DNA of 64,000 bases from Isoetes taiwanensis. Taxonomy: Eukaryota; Streptophyta; Lycopodiopsida; Isoetales; Isoetaceae. Made by a program: the position numbers and the translations under genes. Shown in pieces: positions 36,980-49,230 of this stretch; positions within the stretch are counted from its first letter, which is position 1, and every line of letters starts with the position of its first letter. The stretch covers positions 186,001 to 250,000 of the forward strand of contig JAJEKV010000015.1 in assembly GCA_021234155.1 (NCBI GenBank), given 5' to 3'. A model generated the notes under the pieces. That model was not told the origin of the DNA. It made no database searches and worked only from the letters and a program-made list of their open reading frames with translations.

Positions 36980-37380
36980 GAAGGAAAATGCTTTAATTTC
37001 AAGGATGGACGGTCTACATAAAATGCCCCAATTGAATCCCTAGATCTAACGGCCCACATCAAAAGCCCCAAATAAAGGGGGCTGCTTGGGGTTGATTGAA
37101 GTGTCATCGTCTGGACCGTCCATCTCAGAGATGGACGGTCGAGATCAATCTTTGCCAACAATTTCCTTGCACCTTCCTTAACCTTAAAATCAAGGGCCAC
37201 GATTTCTCACGTGCCCGATCGACGGCCCAGGGATGGGGTGCATGCCCCATGCATGCCCCATGCATGCCCCCCCATCAAATCCAAGGGCCATTGTCGTGAC
37301 ACCTCAGAAAATCGACGGCTGGGATGAATCTCTACAAACTTTCAACCCCCCATAGGACCCATAATATAATTGTATATATA
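36980..37380. repeat. Terminal repeat S, copy 2
   Basis: Matches 30364-30750 and ends at (TA)n. Holds a perfect 13-bp inverted repeat around one base (37114-37140, GACCGTCCATCTC-A-GAGATGGACGGTC). Confidence 0.85.
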
Positions 37381-37385
37381 TAATA

Positions 37386-37402
37386 GATATATATATATAT
37401 AT
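37386..37402. repeat. Short (TA)n
   Basis: Between repeat S and a type-1 tail. Confidence 0.9.
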
Positions 37403-37525
37403 ACTTTCCTTCTGCTAGGATCTAATCTAGCCTAAGCCTTATACTCCACACTTGACCACTCCGTCGAAGCATGAGAATTTCTGCCCTGGCACTACCCAGG
37501 CCCTGAGCTCTCTCTGTCTTTTTGT
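37403..37525 (-). other. Type-1 3' tail module (123 bp)
   Basis: Base-for-base copy of 8025-8147. Upstream sequences of the two elements are unrelated from the very next base. Confidence 0.75.
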
Positions 37526-38603
37526 ATAAGTATTATTCTTGCAAACAGAGTACTATACAGGTTCAAATTAATTATATTTCATCGTTGGGTCATTTATTAT
37601 GTATATGGCAAGGTATACGGGTCTGTAAGCTGCTTAATAGCAAAAATCGTAAGGTAAAGTTCACAATAGAACTACATAGCATGTCCTAAGCCGACCCTGC
37701 TAATCTATTTGCTACTGCATGCATTCTTTCCAGCAGTTAAAATCAAGTACTATCTTAGGGTGCATTAATGCAAGTAAGACCTCAGGCTGCCCATCTAGTA
37801 TGTGGCATATGGTTCATTATTATTTAAGCCATCAATGACATGTTATGCTACAACCATGTTCAATTTCTAGCATTTGAGCAAAGCGAAAGTTAAGACCGTA
37901 TTTTATATGCCTCAGCCTATATGTGTAGAACAGTCATTTACATTCTTATCTTGAGTTACAAGGAAGCCAGTATAAAGCCTCAAGCAATGTGGCCTGCATT
38001 CTTGGTTCATGTTACACTATGGAATATGGTCATGCTCCAGTTTTATCTCAACTTTCAGTGATGCATGTAAAGCATTATTCAGCAATTTGACTTATGCCTT
38101 ACTGTTACACCTAATGATGTAGCCGTACTACAAGCATTAATTTCTTAGTACTGATACATCATAACCCCTGGCCACAATAGGATTATATCCCCTATTTAAC
38201 CATAAATTAGTCTCCTGAATTATGTTTTAAATTTCAGCATATGTATTCTTAGATTAATCAAGTAATTGATGCAAAAAGAAAGGCATTTTCACTGCAACCA
38301 TGTTTAAGTTTTCTCAAAATGTTACCATAACCTATTCAGCTTCAGAGTTTTTAAGCAAAAAGGCATGCGGCTGCCATACCAATGTCATATGTCATACTAT
38401 ATAGTATCAAGCAAAGCACATATACTTGCTGAAACAAGAGTTTAAAGCTGCAAATTCATATGTTTGAAACAGCAAAAAGCAAATAGAAAAACATAAAACA
38501 GAAAGTGGATCCTTTAATCAAACTGGCAGTCTCAATTTGAAAGGTATTTGCAGATCGTCCACATCCTACGCATTCACAAAATTCAGTAAAGGGGGGAGCT
38601 CCA

Positions 38604-38700
38604 CGTTACCTGCAGCCAACCAAACCTACGTTAGCAAAAACTTGGTAAAGAGGAGAGGGCCGTCAGGTAAGCAAGGGAGGAATCCCCGGTTTTTATCCGG
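38604..38700 (-). promoter_or_regulatory. Folded 3' splice-site block
   Basis: The minus strand has CGGATAAAAACCGGGG, then TTACCTGACGGCC, an inner hairpin with TTTACC and GCTAAC, then GGCTGCAGGTAACGTGG. The outer stem uses GGCC/GGC in place of AATCC/GGATT. Confidence 0.55.
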
Positions 38701-39297
38701 CTCCTTTAAATTTATAGATGCTGATGGATGTACATAGTAAAGAAAGCTTCGATCGTTGTACTAGTAATCTAAATATCCAGCTTGATGTTAACCAAGTACA
38801 GTTTATCTAGATGTCAAAGCCACTACTACATCTAGAACCAAGTATAAATTCCGTGATAATGCCTAAATAATCACTCGTCCATAGCAATGTACCATGCTCT
38901 GCTACCTGCTAGCTTAGCCATAAGAAATGGTCTTTTAACATAAAAGAAACATGTGCAATTTACAGCCGTAAATGTGATGCCCTGGCATAAAATAGAACAG
39001 CAAATTCAAACATTTTGTTTATGTTAGAAAGCTGGTACACTGACTGAATCCACCGTGCAAATGTGATCACTTCACTGTATTGAAAAAAACCCCGGACCAA
39101 GATCTGGAATTCTGTATCAGCATGTTTTTAATGGTGGAAAGCTTATGGACGTGCATCAGACAGCCTTCATAAGTGTTTTAGAGAAAGGTCTGGACATGCA
39201 TGACGGTATTTAAGGCAGCAAAAGGGGCCGGAATCTGCAAGGAAGCACTCTACGTCTATTTGCAACTATTATATGCTCTTGAATTCAAACAAAACAT

Positions 39298-39570
39298 CTA
39301 TGAATCAACCTCATGATGTGCTTCGTCCAAATCCACGATTTTATGGTCTCCAGGCTTTGCAATATTCACAGGATTGTTGTATATAGGCTCCTGGTCCTCC
39401 TTCGATGCTCCAGCTCTAGCATTTGCAGCGATTTGCAAACATTTGCGAATGACATTGGCAGCCTCTGTATTTTTATTTTTGACAATAACCTTCCTGTTAA
39501 TGAAATCCGCTTTTGTGCCTTTCTTGTTCTTGGCACCAGGTGGTCTGCCTGCTCCACGTTTAGGCCCCAT
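39298..39570 (-). CDS. ORF0 variant with AT-hook-like N-terminus
   Basis: 90 codons. Starts MGPKRGAGRPPGAKNKKG, very like plant AT-hooks (core GRPPG-KNK with flanking Lys/Arg), which bind the minor groove of AT-rich DNA. Followed by TEAANVIRKCLQIAANARAG, which is also recognisable in the copy at 42540-42683, and an acidic C-terminus. It sits where ORF0 lies in the full elements, upstream of the folded acceptor. AT-hook binding would suit an element that inserts in (TA)n (inference). Confidence 0.55.
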   Translation of the reverse strand: MGPKRGAGRPPGAKNKKGTKADFINRKVIVKNKNTEAANVIRKCLQIAANARAGASKEDQEPIYNNPVNIAKPGDHKIVDLDEAHHEVDS

Positions 39571-40707
39571 AATGCAAGCAGATCAAAGCTTCCACAAGGT
39601 TTTGCAAATGGGTTTGACGGCCAAGCATGCAAGAGCAAAACCGAGTTTCCAAATATTGGCAAAGGCAAAAAATACCTTGTATTCGATGCCATTGATTGTA
39701 GGCGGCTGCATTAATTCTGCATTTGGTGCCGTCAAAACTTAATTTCATGTACCAGCATGCAGGATTTGAGACATCCAAGGAGAAATAGCATCTTCGTCTT
39801 GGGACCCCAAAGATCCGGCCTCCAGTCTTTAAGGAACTCAAGCTTTTAGGTAAATATGCTCCCTTAATATTTTTTATATTATTAATTATGAAAGCAGCAT
39901 GAATATTCCTAAGAATAAACCTCTAGAAGCTTAAAATTCTGACCACTCATCTTTATGAGGTATATATGACGTGATCTTGAAAATTTTCTTTAAAGTCAAA
40001 GAAAAAGTGCTACAATACCATAGAAAATCCTTCTATGAGCCAAGAATGTTGGGCCATGTTTGGATTTGTTAAATGGCTTAAAGTTACATCTCTATGGCAC
40101 ATTACAGCCTTACATATGCACTGTATTTTTAAAGAAGCTAAGATAGCATAATTCTTCAGTCTTGTTTTGGCCAAGTATCATGGTATAAAGGACAGTGGCC
40201 CTGGCTACGGAATGACCAAGAGAAGATCAGCCACCCTAGATAATGGGTTTTATGTGACTTTATCTAATAATGATTCTTAGATATTTAATTGTTTTTCCAT
40301 AGTAGACCCTCACCATTTTGTCATATTGAAGTATTAGGCATACTGTCATATTAAAGTATTAGGCATGTTGCCACCAAGTCATTACCACGTGCAGTTTCAA
40401 CATTTTCACACGTTGGCCTTCAACAAAGTCCATTGAAAAATAAAGGACATTTCACCTAGCAATTACGTTGACCAAAGTGGTTTCCCTAGAATGTTGCCGT
40501 TACACATTATCCAGACTACCAAGGAGGTTTGGTTATAGTCATTCCCACTCAATGCCTTGTTATTCAAAATTAAAATTAACTATACTGCTAACCTCCCTAT
40601 TTTCAGGGAAATAAGTGGCCATGGCTTTTATGCTTCTATTTGGCTCACTACATTTACTACTCTGTTTTGCGCAGAGATTAAGTCCATCCGTCTCCTACCG
40701 GATATAT

Positions 40708-40709
<2 letters not shown>

Positions 40710-40742
<33 letters not shown>
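40710..40742. repeat. (TA)n between two minus-strand elements
   Basis: 5' end of the left element and 3' tail of the right element meet here. Confidence 0.95.
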
Positions 40743-40743
<1 letters not shown>

Positions 40744-41984
40744 TAGCTGATTACTAGGATCTAATCTAGCAACACCTTTTACTCCAAACATTAAACCCTC
40801 GTTAGTGCTTGAGCCCAAGTCTGCCCTGGCGTTACCCAGGCCTATACCATTTCACAATTTTACTTGCTATTTTGTGTATTGCAGACACGATTCTGTTTTA
40901 CTGAGCAGGTCAGTCCAAGTCTACTTTCTTTATACCAAAGACACCCAATGAAGAAAGTTATGTTCATAACTTCAAACAAAAAAAGAGCCTAGGTCATGAA
41001 GAGTAGACCATATCAGCAAATTCCTTCATGTTTCGGAAACATAATAATTCAGGATGGGATACAACACATCAAGATAAACATGTCAGGCCTCATGTGCATA
41101 TGAAGAAAGCTACTTTCATAACTCCAAACATATCACGCTAAAGGTCATGCACGCATGTATTCTTAAAAAGATCACAGGAGCCAATCTATTGGGTAGATTT
41201 AAGGTCATTTTGCCCATATGTAGTCATGACCAAGAAAGTGGTGGTAACACACTTTTAAAACAGATATCTCTAACCGGAGGGCAAAGCCAAAACAATAAAT
41301 TATAAATTATTATCTATTGAGCTAAAGATGTGCTTTAAGTCCAGCTTTTGGCCCATTATTGGGTCCATGATTAGTCTATTATTTTGACCAATATAAGGGA
41401 TAATATTATGTAGCATCCGAAGAGAATAGTTATCACATATTCTAAAGCAGAGGTACTCAACTATATCCCAAATAGAGCCCCAATTTTACAAACATTAAAC
41501 CTGATGTATAGTTGTGTCCCATCTATGTCATCTTAATATTTCAAAACAATGAGCAAAGGTACATCTAATGATGGCATTTATCCCATCCAAAATTTGTGCA
41601 AGGAGTCCGCAAAGATAACCCGAGTAGGTTTTACAAAATTTCGTGAGCATATATTCCTATTCATCATATTATGTCAATAACTATTGTTTTCATAGAATCT
41701 GAATTTACATCGGACATATTCTAAGTAATTGGACATCCGTCTAAGGTAGATCTTTTCCATTGGCGATTCATCCATCCACAAGAAAGGGGAAAACCATGCA
41801 AGTCTTGGCGTGTGCAAAGAAAAGGTCGGACATAACCTATATATGCCAAGTATTTCCAAAACATATCATATCGGTAACTTATTCGATTTTTTGAAGCATT
41901 GAACTCATCCAATACAACCGTGTAACAAAGCCAGATTCATAAAGCCGTACCATTTTCCACAACCACAAAAGGTGGGTCAGACAT

Positions 41985-42080
41985 GTTACCCGCAATCCAA
42001 CCATTCAAAAGTTAGCCTAATGGGTAACTCGAGAAAGGGATTAGCAGGGTAAGCAAAGAAAACCCCCGCTTTTTATCCTT
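41985..42080 (-). promoter_or_regulatory. Folded 3' splice-site block
   Basis: Minus strand: TTACCCTGCTAATCCC, inner hairpin GTTACC/GGCTAAC, then GGATTGCGGGTAAC. The acceptor reads GCGGG instead of GCAGG, another CAG-site difference. Confidence 0.55.
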
Positions 42081-42539
42081 TTCCTTTTAGTGTACTGTGA
42101 GAAAGAAAGAAATAAGTCTTAGACAAATCCATTAATGATTAATGTATATCGATTTTATTGGACCATTTTTCAATAGTCATCCATGTATCCAAGCATAAGA
42201 AGGTATTCCTCTTTAAACCTATTCCCCTGTTTAACTTTAAAACCAGAAGTAAAGGTTAAACAAATTAGGTATTATAAGCAAAAAGACTGAAACATCATTT
42301 CCAGCCCTTCTAGTTTAGTTGCTACCAGAGTTTGAATGCAACTATAGACGTAAAAATCAGATGCAAATGGATAGAAAATATTATTATGACTCTAAGAATC
42401 TAGACAATAGGCGGAACCTCATCAAGAACGCCCCGTCAAGTTGGTCGATCCTCAGCATTTCCATCAGTTAAATTTGTCTCGGGATTATCATAAAGTGGTG
42501 CAGACATCGCCATTTTCTCGCTCGATAGCCTTGACTACT

Positions 42540-42683
42540 CTAGCAACACAAATGACGAATGACATTGCTTGCATCAAAATTCTTGTTCCTACTAGTAGGG
42601 TTACTCCGTTTAACTCCAAAGTCTTTCCTTCTCTCTTTGTTCTTAGCTCCAGGAGGACGACCAGCCCCTCGTTTTGGTGCCAT
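42540..42683 (-). pseudogene. ORF0 AT-hook variant, early stop
   Basis: MAPKRGAGRPPGAKNKERRK, then FDASNVIR, aligns with 39298-39570. A stop comes after 47 codons, while related sequence continues beyond it in another frame. The break may be real or a consensus error. Confidence 0.5.
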
Positions 42684-42999
42684 ATTCCAAAAGAAGCAAA
42701 GGCTTAACCGGTAGCGCCTAGGTTTAAGCCGGAGTTTGCACTAAAGTCAATGGGCGAGGAGAAGATAGCTTACCATGCATTTTCCCCAAGATTTGCTTAG
42801 TCCTGACACCGCCATAAACCCATCGGTTGCTCCCAAAAACTCGTAGGGGAACCATTAAGTGTGAAATCCTTATTCAACGTGGAAATCCAAAGGCGAGAAA
42901 TTTCAAGTGAAATATTTCTTGGGAATGTATTATTCTCATGCTTCCCATGGGTAATTAATTCTCGGTTGAGTGAGAGTCATTAAGTCTAAGTCTAAGTCA

Positions 43000-43170
43000 C
43001 AAAAATTGTAAAAGTGGTAAAATGTTGGCCTTCAAGAAGAACTTTTAAGCCTTAGGCCACAAAAATAAGATTCCTAAGGGTCGAACCCATTCAAAAACTT
43101 TCAAACATCACGACCAACTATATGAGACAGCTCTGACCATTCCCAAAATGCCGTTAAATGGCAAAATGTT

Positions 43171-43202
<32 letters not shown>

Positions 43203-43877
43203 TTTTTAAACCATGTGAATAAGGGGTCAGTCATTCTCAAGGGTAGAACCCTAGTAAAACAATAAAAGTCAGCCTGTTATACCTTATACACTTTAGACAT
43301 GGATGCGTCTACTGGGACCAAAGAGGAATATGCCTTCTAATCCAACAAAGGTCATAGAAATGGTTAATTGTGATGGAACATCACCTTTCGTGAGGTAGAA
43401 GGAATGATTAGAGTATTTAGACAGCCATCCTAATTATATGGAAGACTTAGCTTAAGTGTATCAGAATTGGCTAAGAGTTTGTGAGAACTTCCATACAGCC
43501 TGACCAACCAAATGGGATAGTCCTCCAACACTTTTAAAACAAAAATATGGGGTCAAATATTCTTAAAGGTAGAACCCAAAGTATAATTATAAGGGTGCTT
43601 TCATTATACCATGGGTGCTTGCATTTATCATATTCTAGACAAAGATGTGAGTAGAGGAACAGGGAGAATAGCTATCTTATGAAAACATAGGTCATAAAAT
43701 GGTCATTTATGATGAAATGCCACCACCCGAAGATAAAGGGGTATAATTAGAGTCAGTTGACAGCCACTCTATTTTATGGAAGACTCAGCTTTAGTGTGTG
43801 TCAGACTTGGCTAGGAATTTTCAAAAAATTCATACACCATGACCAACTAAATGTGACAGTCCTGAAACAGCCAATGT
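43000..43877 (-). repeat. Degenerate tandem repeats, period about 340-390 bp
   Basis: The phrases GACCAACTAnATG, GGTAGAACCC and TGGAAGACT recur (GACCAAC at about 43110, 43501, 43841). About 2.5 copies in the leader of the element. A run of about 25 A lies near 43177-43201. Confidence 0.6.
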
Positions 43878-43914
43878 TATATATATTTATATGTATATAT
43901 ATATATATATATAT
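43878..43914. repeat. (TA)n microsatellite
   Basis: 5' end of one minus-strand element on the left; truncated 3' end of another on the right. Confidence 0.95.
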
Positions 43915-44953
43915 ACTTAAACATTCCTTGGTCAAAAGCCAAAGAACTTATCAGTCCCCAGACTTTAACTGGGGGAACTTTGGAGATCATCTACTTACCA
44001 CTTACATTACTTTAAGCTTAAATTCTATTTTTCCTCTTTGGAGAGCATTAGAATTCACACCATATTGTTATTCTCATCCATAGATAATATTTTCCTTCTG
44101 ATTTGCTTAAAATTATACTTCCTGATGTTCTTTAAGTTAAGTTACCCTCAGATTTACATTAGCCAAAGATCTAGCAGCCTATCTATTAATCCGATATTGC
44201 TTATATTTCCCGCCAAATATATACTAATACTTACTCTATTATGTGTTAACTCATGTATTAAATGTTTTTTGGTTTATTTGACTAAGCCTTTAACCAGCGT
44301 TAGGCCAAACTATTGTAACGATAGACCTTATGTCATTAAGCACATGTCACAGCATTTATTCCTATCCAAACCAGAAGTCTTATAGGATCTATTATTGTAT
44401 TTCTTTAATGGTGATACTGTACAAACGTGAACTCCTAACACTCCTTTCACCATTATTTTTTGTATCGGTCCAGCAATAATTCCATGTCAAACCATTTGAT
44501 TATTCTAGATATGCGAATACTTAGCCGGGTTTCTATTGCATCTTTTTTTTAAAAAACCTACTTCACGCCATGATTAATCATGCTTGGCAGTATATTGAAT
44601 CCCATTAATTTTTTAGCAGGCTAACACATAAGGAAACTCAAACAAAGACCATAATACGTATCCTTATGCTTACTTCCATTAAACTTCAAAGAAAAACAGA
44701 AATAAAGGCTTACAATTTTAAGAGTCTCGATCAACAGTATCCATAAAGCCACTATGCAGTAGTCTTTAAGAGTATGCTTTGAACATGTAAAATGCATAAA
44801 ATTTACCTTTCTTAAGAAAAGATGGAGTGTAACAAATTAGAAATGTATCAGAACAGTTTGCATAGTCTTTAAAACATCTCTTGCTTGTTTTTCCTTTTGT
44901 ACCAGCAAGTCTCCAAACATCCAAAATTCAAAAAGAAAACTGGAGATGTAAGA

Positions 44954-45060
44954 CCGTTTACGCAATCCAACCAACCAAATATTAGCCAAAAATGGGTAAA
45001 CACCGATAGGGATTAGCGGTGTAAGTGAATGGTCTCAACATGGCTTAACGCCCTTCACCA
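44954..45060 (-). promoter_or_regulatory. Folded 3' splice-site block, altered
   Basis: Corresponds to 57638-57740. The acceptor reads GGATTGCGTAAAC and the 5' arm CTTACACCGCTAATCC, changed at CAG/CTG sites. Confidence 0.45.
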
Positions 45061-45177
45061 ATTTAAATCATAACCAAATATTTATGCTCGAATTAGTAGA
45101 GTTTTAATCAAATTACCGAGGGTAAGCACCCGTTATTCTATATACCCAAATCAGCTATAATCTATTTAACAAAGAAC

Positions 45178-45499
45178 ACGGTTTTAGAAGTTCTATCTCC
45201 TCTTCCTCCTCGATTTCTTGATCTTGTTGCATCCCAATTGATTACGCCACGCTGCTCGGGCTTGTATCGGGGGTGTTTTTGGTGCCATCGGCAGACTTGT
45301 GAAACATATTTTATTATCCCATCACTCTTCTTGCTTGTAGGAGCTCCAAAGAAGACCGGATTTTCCACTATTCTGCACAGGAATGCCTTACTTGGCTGTG
45401 CCAGGACTTCTCCCTCCTTCTTGCACAAGGCTGCCAGATCTAAGCCAGCGCCATTGATGAGCGCCCGGCCAGATCACCGGGTCCTTTTCCCTTTGTCAT
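45178..45499 (-). pseudogene. ORF0 exon 1, altered copy
   Basis: Contains LCKKEGEVLAQPSKAFLCR and SKKSDGIIKYVSQ as at 57858-58181. The start region (near 45499) and the acidic end are shifted in frame. Most changes are at CAG/CTG words. Confidence 0.55.
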
Positions 45500-46869
45500 T
45501 GCGGCGCAGGCTCTGCCTCTCCTTTATCGCCAACCGAAAGCCCTACTCGATAATAACCCTTTAAATAGATCGTTTTTTTTTCCAACCAATGCGCTTTGTT
45601 CATATTTCCTATCATCGTTTTACTCGGCCGACCTTTTTTTTTCCATTTGGTATCCTACCGGAACGCTAAAACCAAGCCATGGAAGAGCTCGGCCAACACC
45701 CTTCTACATTTGGAGATGCCAGCTTATGCTTGCCATGCATTGCCATCAAGTGCCTGCTACTTCATGTATGATCCTGGTACTGGGTAAATCACCCACAGCA
45801 ATCATGCGTGGAGTGCCGGAATCTCCCTGCTTGGTGGTTCGTTCATTCTTTAGCAACCCCTGAAATTTTACAACCTTCACTTTTTCCAAACCCTAAGTGC
45901 ATCTTCAGAATGCGGGTATATTCCGCCAAAGATAAATTATTTTAGGGAAATGAAGGTATCGTTTATCTATGGTAAGTGGAGCCACATATTTTTAACCTTA
46001 CCCCTATTTACCAACATGGGACGTTTTTATACGTGATATTCCTTGCCTTTTTGTGGTATCTACAAGTGCATACCGCTACTAGTTAGTGCACCTAAAATTC
46101 CATATTAGCGTGAGCCATTTTAATCCATCCAGTCTTCTCTTGTCATGGGACCCTTGAAGTCCGGGGTCCATGTCTTTTCCTTTTATTACTATTGTGCATT
46201 TTAATCGATCATAGTGCAAAACCTATCCCTATGGTCAAAGTGCTTTAGAAAGTGTCATTCTCATACTTCTTACCAAAATGTGCATTTGTAGTCCATTGCG
46301 CCTTTGCGTATGTCCAGTGTGCACCATAGTATCCATTGGTGCGTTGCCATCCAAAGATCATATATCACCCCGAGGGTGTTCTTTGTTTCTAAAGCAAAAC
46401 TTAAGATGCGCCATGTACCACTAGTACAAGGCCGTTAAAGACATGTCTTAAATTAGAGGGTAATTTAAGGTGCTTGCCATATCTCAATGGCCACTAATGT
46501 CATAAATTGTTTTATTTTTTTAACACTCATGCCTAAATATGTATCTATGCACCACAACTTATACCACTAAGTAGTGCACCGCTAGCTCTATCCCAACATC
46601 CTTCAAGATTGCTGTTCGTGGTAGGGTCTAATTTGCTTTGCTTAATCCTTGATCCCATTGTGCTCCTATGTCCACATTTGCGAATGGGAACTTGCTCAAT
46701 TTGTTGATGTCTCATCAAAGGCTATGGTTCACTATCACTATGCTTCCTTAATACCAATGTCACCCAAAGGCCATTAGCTGCTATTCTGGTCCTGCAGTAC
46801 TTAACATCATAATTAAAGAAATTACCATGTGCCACTACCATTTAATCTGTGCATAACCGCGGGTTAATT

Positions 46870-46871
<2 letters not shown>

Positions 46872-46940
<69 letters not shown>
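46872..46940. repeat. (TA)n microsatellite
   Basis: Lies between the 5' end of a retroelement copy and the TCTATACATTATTAAAA Helitron-like start. Probably one half of a tract split by the Helitron. Confidence 0.95.
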
Positions 46941-46943
<3 letters not shown>

Positions 46944-47010
46944 ATACATTATTAAAAATGTTTCGATATACTAATTCCTGTGCCCTTTGTGCTCCTGTGT
47001 ATACATGTAT

Positions 47011-47034
47011 ACGCCGGAAAATTTTTTCCGGCGT
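47011..47034 (+). other. Perfect 11-bp hairpin near the Helitron 5' end
   Basis: ACGCCGGAAAA, TT, TTTTCCGGCGT. Canonical Helitrons carry their hairpin at the 3' end, so its meaning here is unclear. Confidence 0.6.
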
Positions 47035-47774
47035 TTCTACCCCCTTTCTCTCCTACCAGAAATTAACTTCCGACCAATACTTACTCACGTGGATATCTTC
47101 ATATTTCAAATTTGCATTAAATATTTTGGGCTTCATTAATGGAGGCGGGCTGCGTGAGGAAGCCCGCCATCTCTACCCATTTCCATTTCGTCTTCTTCGT
47201 TGCTCCATTTTTTCGCCGACGCCTTTGCTTGGTAGAGTAGAGTTCCGCGACTTCTAGACGGTGGTTGGGAAGGAGCAGCTGCGATTTATCTAGCTCCAGC
47301 AAACTCTGAGGCTTCAGCGATCTCTGAGGCTTCAGGTGAACAAGGAAACTCAAGTTCTAGCATTGCATCAGAGCTTCAGCACAATCTCTGTTTGCCCCCT
47401 ACAGCTCGATTTTTGTTTTGCCTGTTCTAGATTGGTGGTTTGTAGATCATCGACCTTTTAGAACTGAGGATGCATAAATTCGATGGTTTGTAACTAGCAG
47501 ATGTATTGGAAATGCAAAATTCATTTATTAAGAAGTACTGCAGATGCAAAAATTCATTTATTAAGAAGTTGTTATTCTTCTGGCTCACTAAGAATCTTGC
47601 TTGCTTGAATCTTGCTTACGTTTTCTCATGGTTGGCATGCAGGAACTCTCGGTTTACAGAGAGGATACGGCCAGCTTGCATTGGCTGCTTTTGCTTCCTT
47701 CATTTCCTGAGGTTTTCTTCAAGCCTGCGCATAATTTACCTGCGTTCTCACGTACATTGTAAATCAGAGCCAAG

Positions 47775-47833
47775 TTTCTATGCATGCAGGCTTAGTTGGG
47801 TTTGTTGGAGCTGTCCGGATTGAGAGCTCTTGG
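47775..47833 (+). pseudogene. Captured exon fragment, copy 1
   Basis: Follows TGCATGCAG and matches 49766-49833 (GGGTTTGTTGGAGC, then TTGGAGG). The second copy reads GLFGFVGAVWTLSSLGG, a Gly-rich hydrophobic segment likely from a membrane protein. This copy is frame-damaged. Confidence 0.45.
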
Positions 47834-48606
47834 AGGTTGTGTTTGAGCAGATTGTGCACGCAAAGCAAGTGAGTCTATAAGTTTTCAATGTTCTAATATG
47901 TCCCTCTCTTAGCATCTTCACAATCAATACGAGGCATTGTTCCCAGTGAATGCAAAGTCCATGCCATAGCCAATGTAGTTTTACAAGGAAGATTTGTCTG
48001 TTATATGCAACAAGATATCTCAACTCCAGCCTTAATTGTCTCTTTCAACTAGCGGCCCATCTACTTTTGTGCAAGTCGGTCCTCTTTAGCTACATCTTGC
48101 TTGCAATCAAACCATTCATGTTGGAATGCATGCATTAGAAAATAGAGTTGGTTTATAATTTGCCTTTGATCCTCTTGACACTGTTTGGAGCAGAAGAGAG
48201 ATTGGAACCTGCAAGTTTGAGTCTGCTACATTACATCTCTGTTAGAATCTAGGGGTTCTAGAGGGCTGTACCATGGTTTAAACAAAATAGACAGCTGAGT
48301 TAGATGATAGAACGGATGCCCGGCGTGTAAAATAGATACATGCATCTGCCATGGCAGCGAAACAGCTTGAGCTTTGTTGCTTTTACATTAGTTAAATTCG
48401 TCCATTTTAGAGGTGCTGCAATTCAATCCTTTTTCCTTGGAATTGGCTCCTCTGCTTGCATATCTGCTGAGTGTAAAGTATTATAATTCAGGCAATATCC
48501 TCAAGTTGTTACAGATGAATGGGTTTTCCGGAACTTTAGCATATGTATAGAATTAGCTTCATGACTCCTTTAACTCAGTTTAAGTCTACTTTGTGCCTAT
48601 TCTGCT

Positions 48607-49230
48607 TTGAAACCCTATTCAGCATATAAATCTCGCTTGCTCTTGGAGGTAGTGAAGTCTGCAGCTGGTAAAAATGGCAGCTGGTGCAGCCAAGCATTTT
48701 CCTGGGCAAAATCGTACAAGATTTACATGCTACAGTTTCTATGGTTGGGCGGAGCTAATTGTTGCCAAGGGCTTGCTGGAAGAACAAATATTGATGCAGC
48801 CAATGCTCTTGAGTTATTTTATGAAATGACAGAGAAGGAACTTCATTGTAACTGGACTACATATCAACTGCTCCTCAAAATTCTGGCAGTTCCAGAATAT
48901 GCTCGAACTGATGTGATTGCCGCTGCGCTAAGTAGGCTTGCTGACAAGGGTAAGTTTCAGGAAGCAGGTACTTATCTATAAGACCTATCGGACGAAGGAC
49001 TTCTAGAGAAGACTTTGGCAGAAAAGATATCTCCTAAGGCTTTGGCAGAAATCTATCATGCCAAGGGAGGGCGTATTCTACTTTACAGAACTGGTAGAAG
49101 GAGGCCCAAAGAAATGATCTCAATAGAGGAGCTGGATGATAAAGACGTAGACGAGATTCTTATTGAAAAACCAAAGAAGGTTGCAAAAGAAAGGACTCCA
49201 TTTGTTAGGACTCCATTGCACTATTTCTAG
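48607..49230 (+). pseudogene. Captured PPR-like gene fragment
   Basis: One frame (48607-48981) has ANALELFYEMTEKELHC, then NWTTYQLLLKILA, fitting a pentatricopeptide motif, followed by IAAALSRLADKGKFQEAGTYL. After one stop the same frame continues at 49015-49230 with RRPKEMISIEELDDKDVDEI. It looks like a piece of a host organellar-protein gene carried in the Helitron. The parent gene is not in this window. Confidence 0.45.

Larger units (their letters stand above)
30845..37380. other. Second (TA)n-bounded segment, same termini, different interior
   Basis: Starts with ACAAGTTTTTGTACTAT and ends with repeat S. The interior is unlike 21122-30750. Frames of up to 132 codons (33924-34322) show no family resemblance. 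The only recognisable item is a copia-like primer-binding site near 34.6 kb. The rest has nothing I can support. Confidence 0.4.
37403..40709 (-). mobile_element. Non-autonomous element with AT-hook ORF0
   Basis: The 3' tail is 37403-37525, identical to 8025-8147. The folded acceptor block is at 38604-38700, ORF0 at 39298-39570, and the 5' end GGTAGGAGACGG at about 40700. No ORF1 or RT. The stretch 37526-38600 shows nothing recognisable. It must depend on RT in trans. Confidence 0.65.
40743..43877 (-). mobile_element. Non-autonomous element with AT-hook ORF0 and repeated leader
   Basis: The tail at 40743-40850 has CTAGGATCTAATCTAG and the CCTGG...CCAGG hairpin in a diverged form. The folded acceptor is at 41985-42080, the ORF0 start at 42683, and the leader holds roughly 350-bp tandem repeats (43000-43877). 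No ORF1 or RT. 40851-41980 holds no recognisable gene. Confidence 0.6.
43915..46871 (-). mobile_element. 3'-truncated copy of the 52266-59575 element
   Basis: Collinear with 56601-59575 over nearly 3 kb. It begins at (TA)n (46872) and ends at GTTTAAG(TA)n, where the full copy has GTTTAAGTATATATGCTATG. It contains leader, ORF0 and the folded acceptor only. Differences between the copies cluster at CAG/CTG words. Confidence 0.85.
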
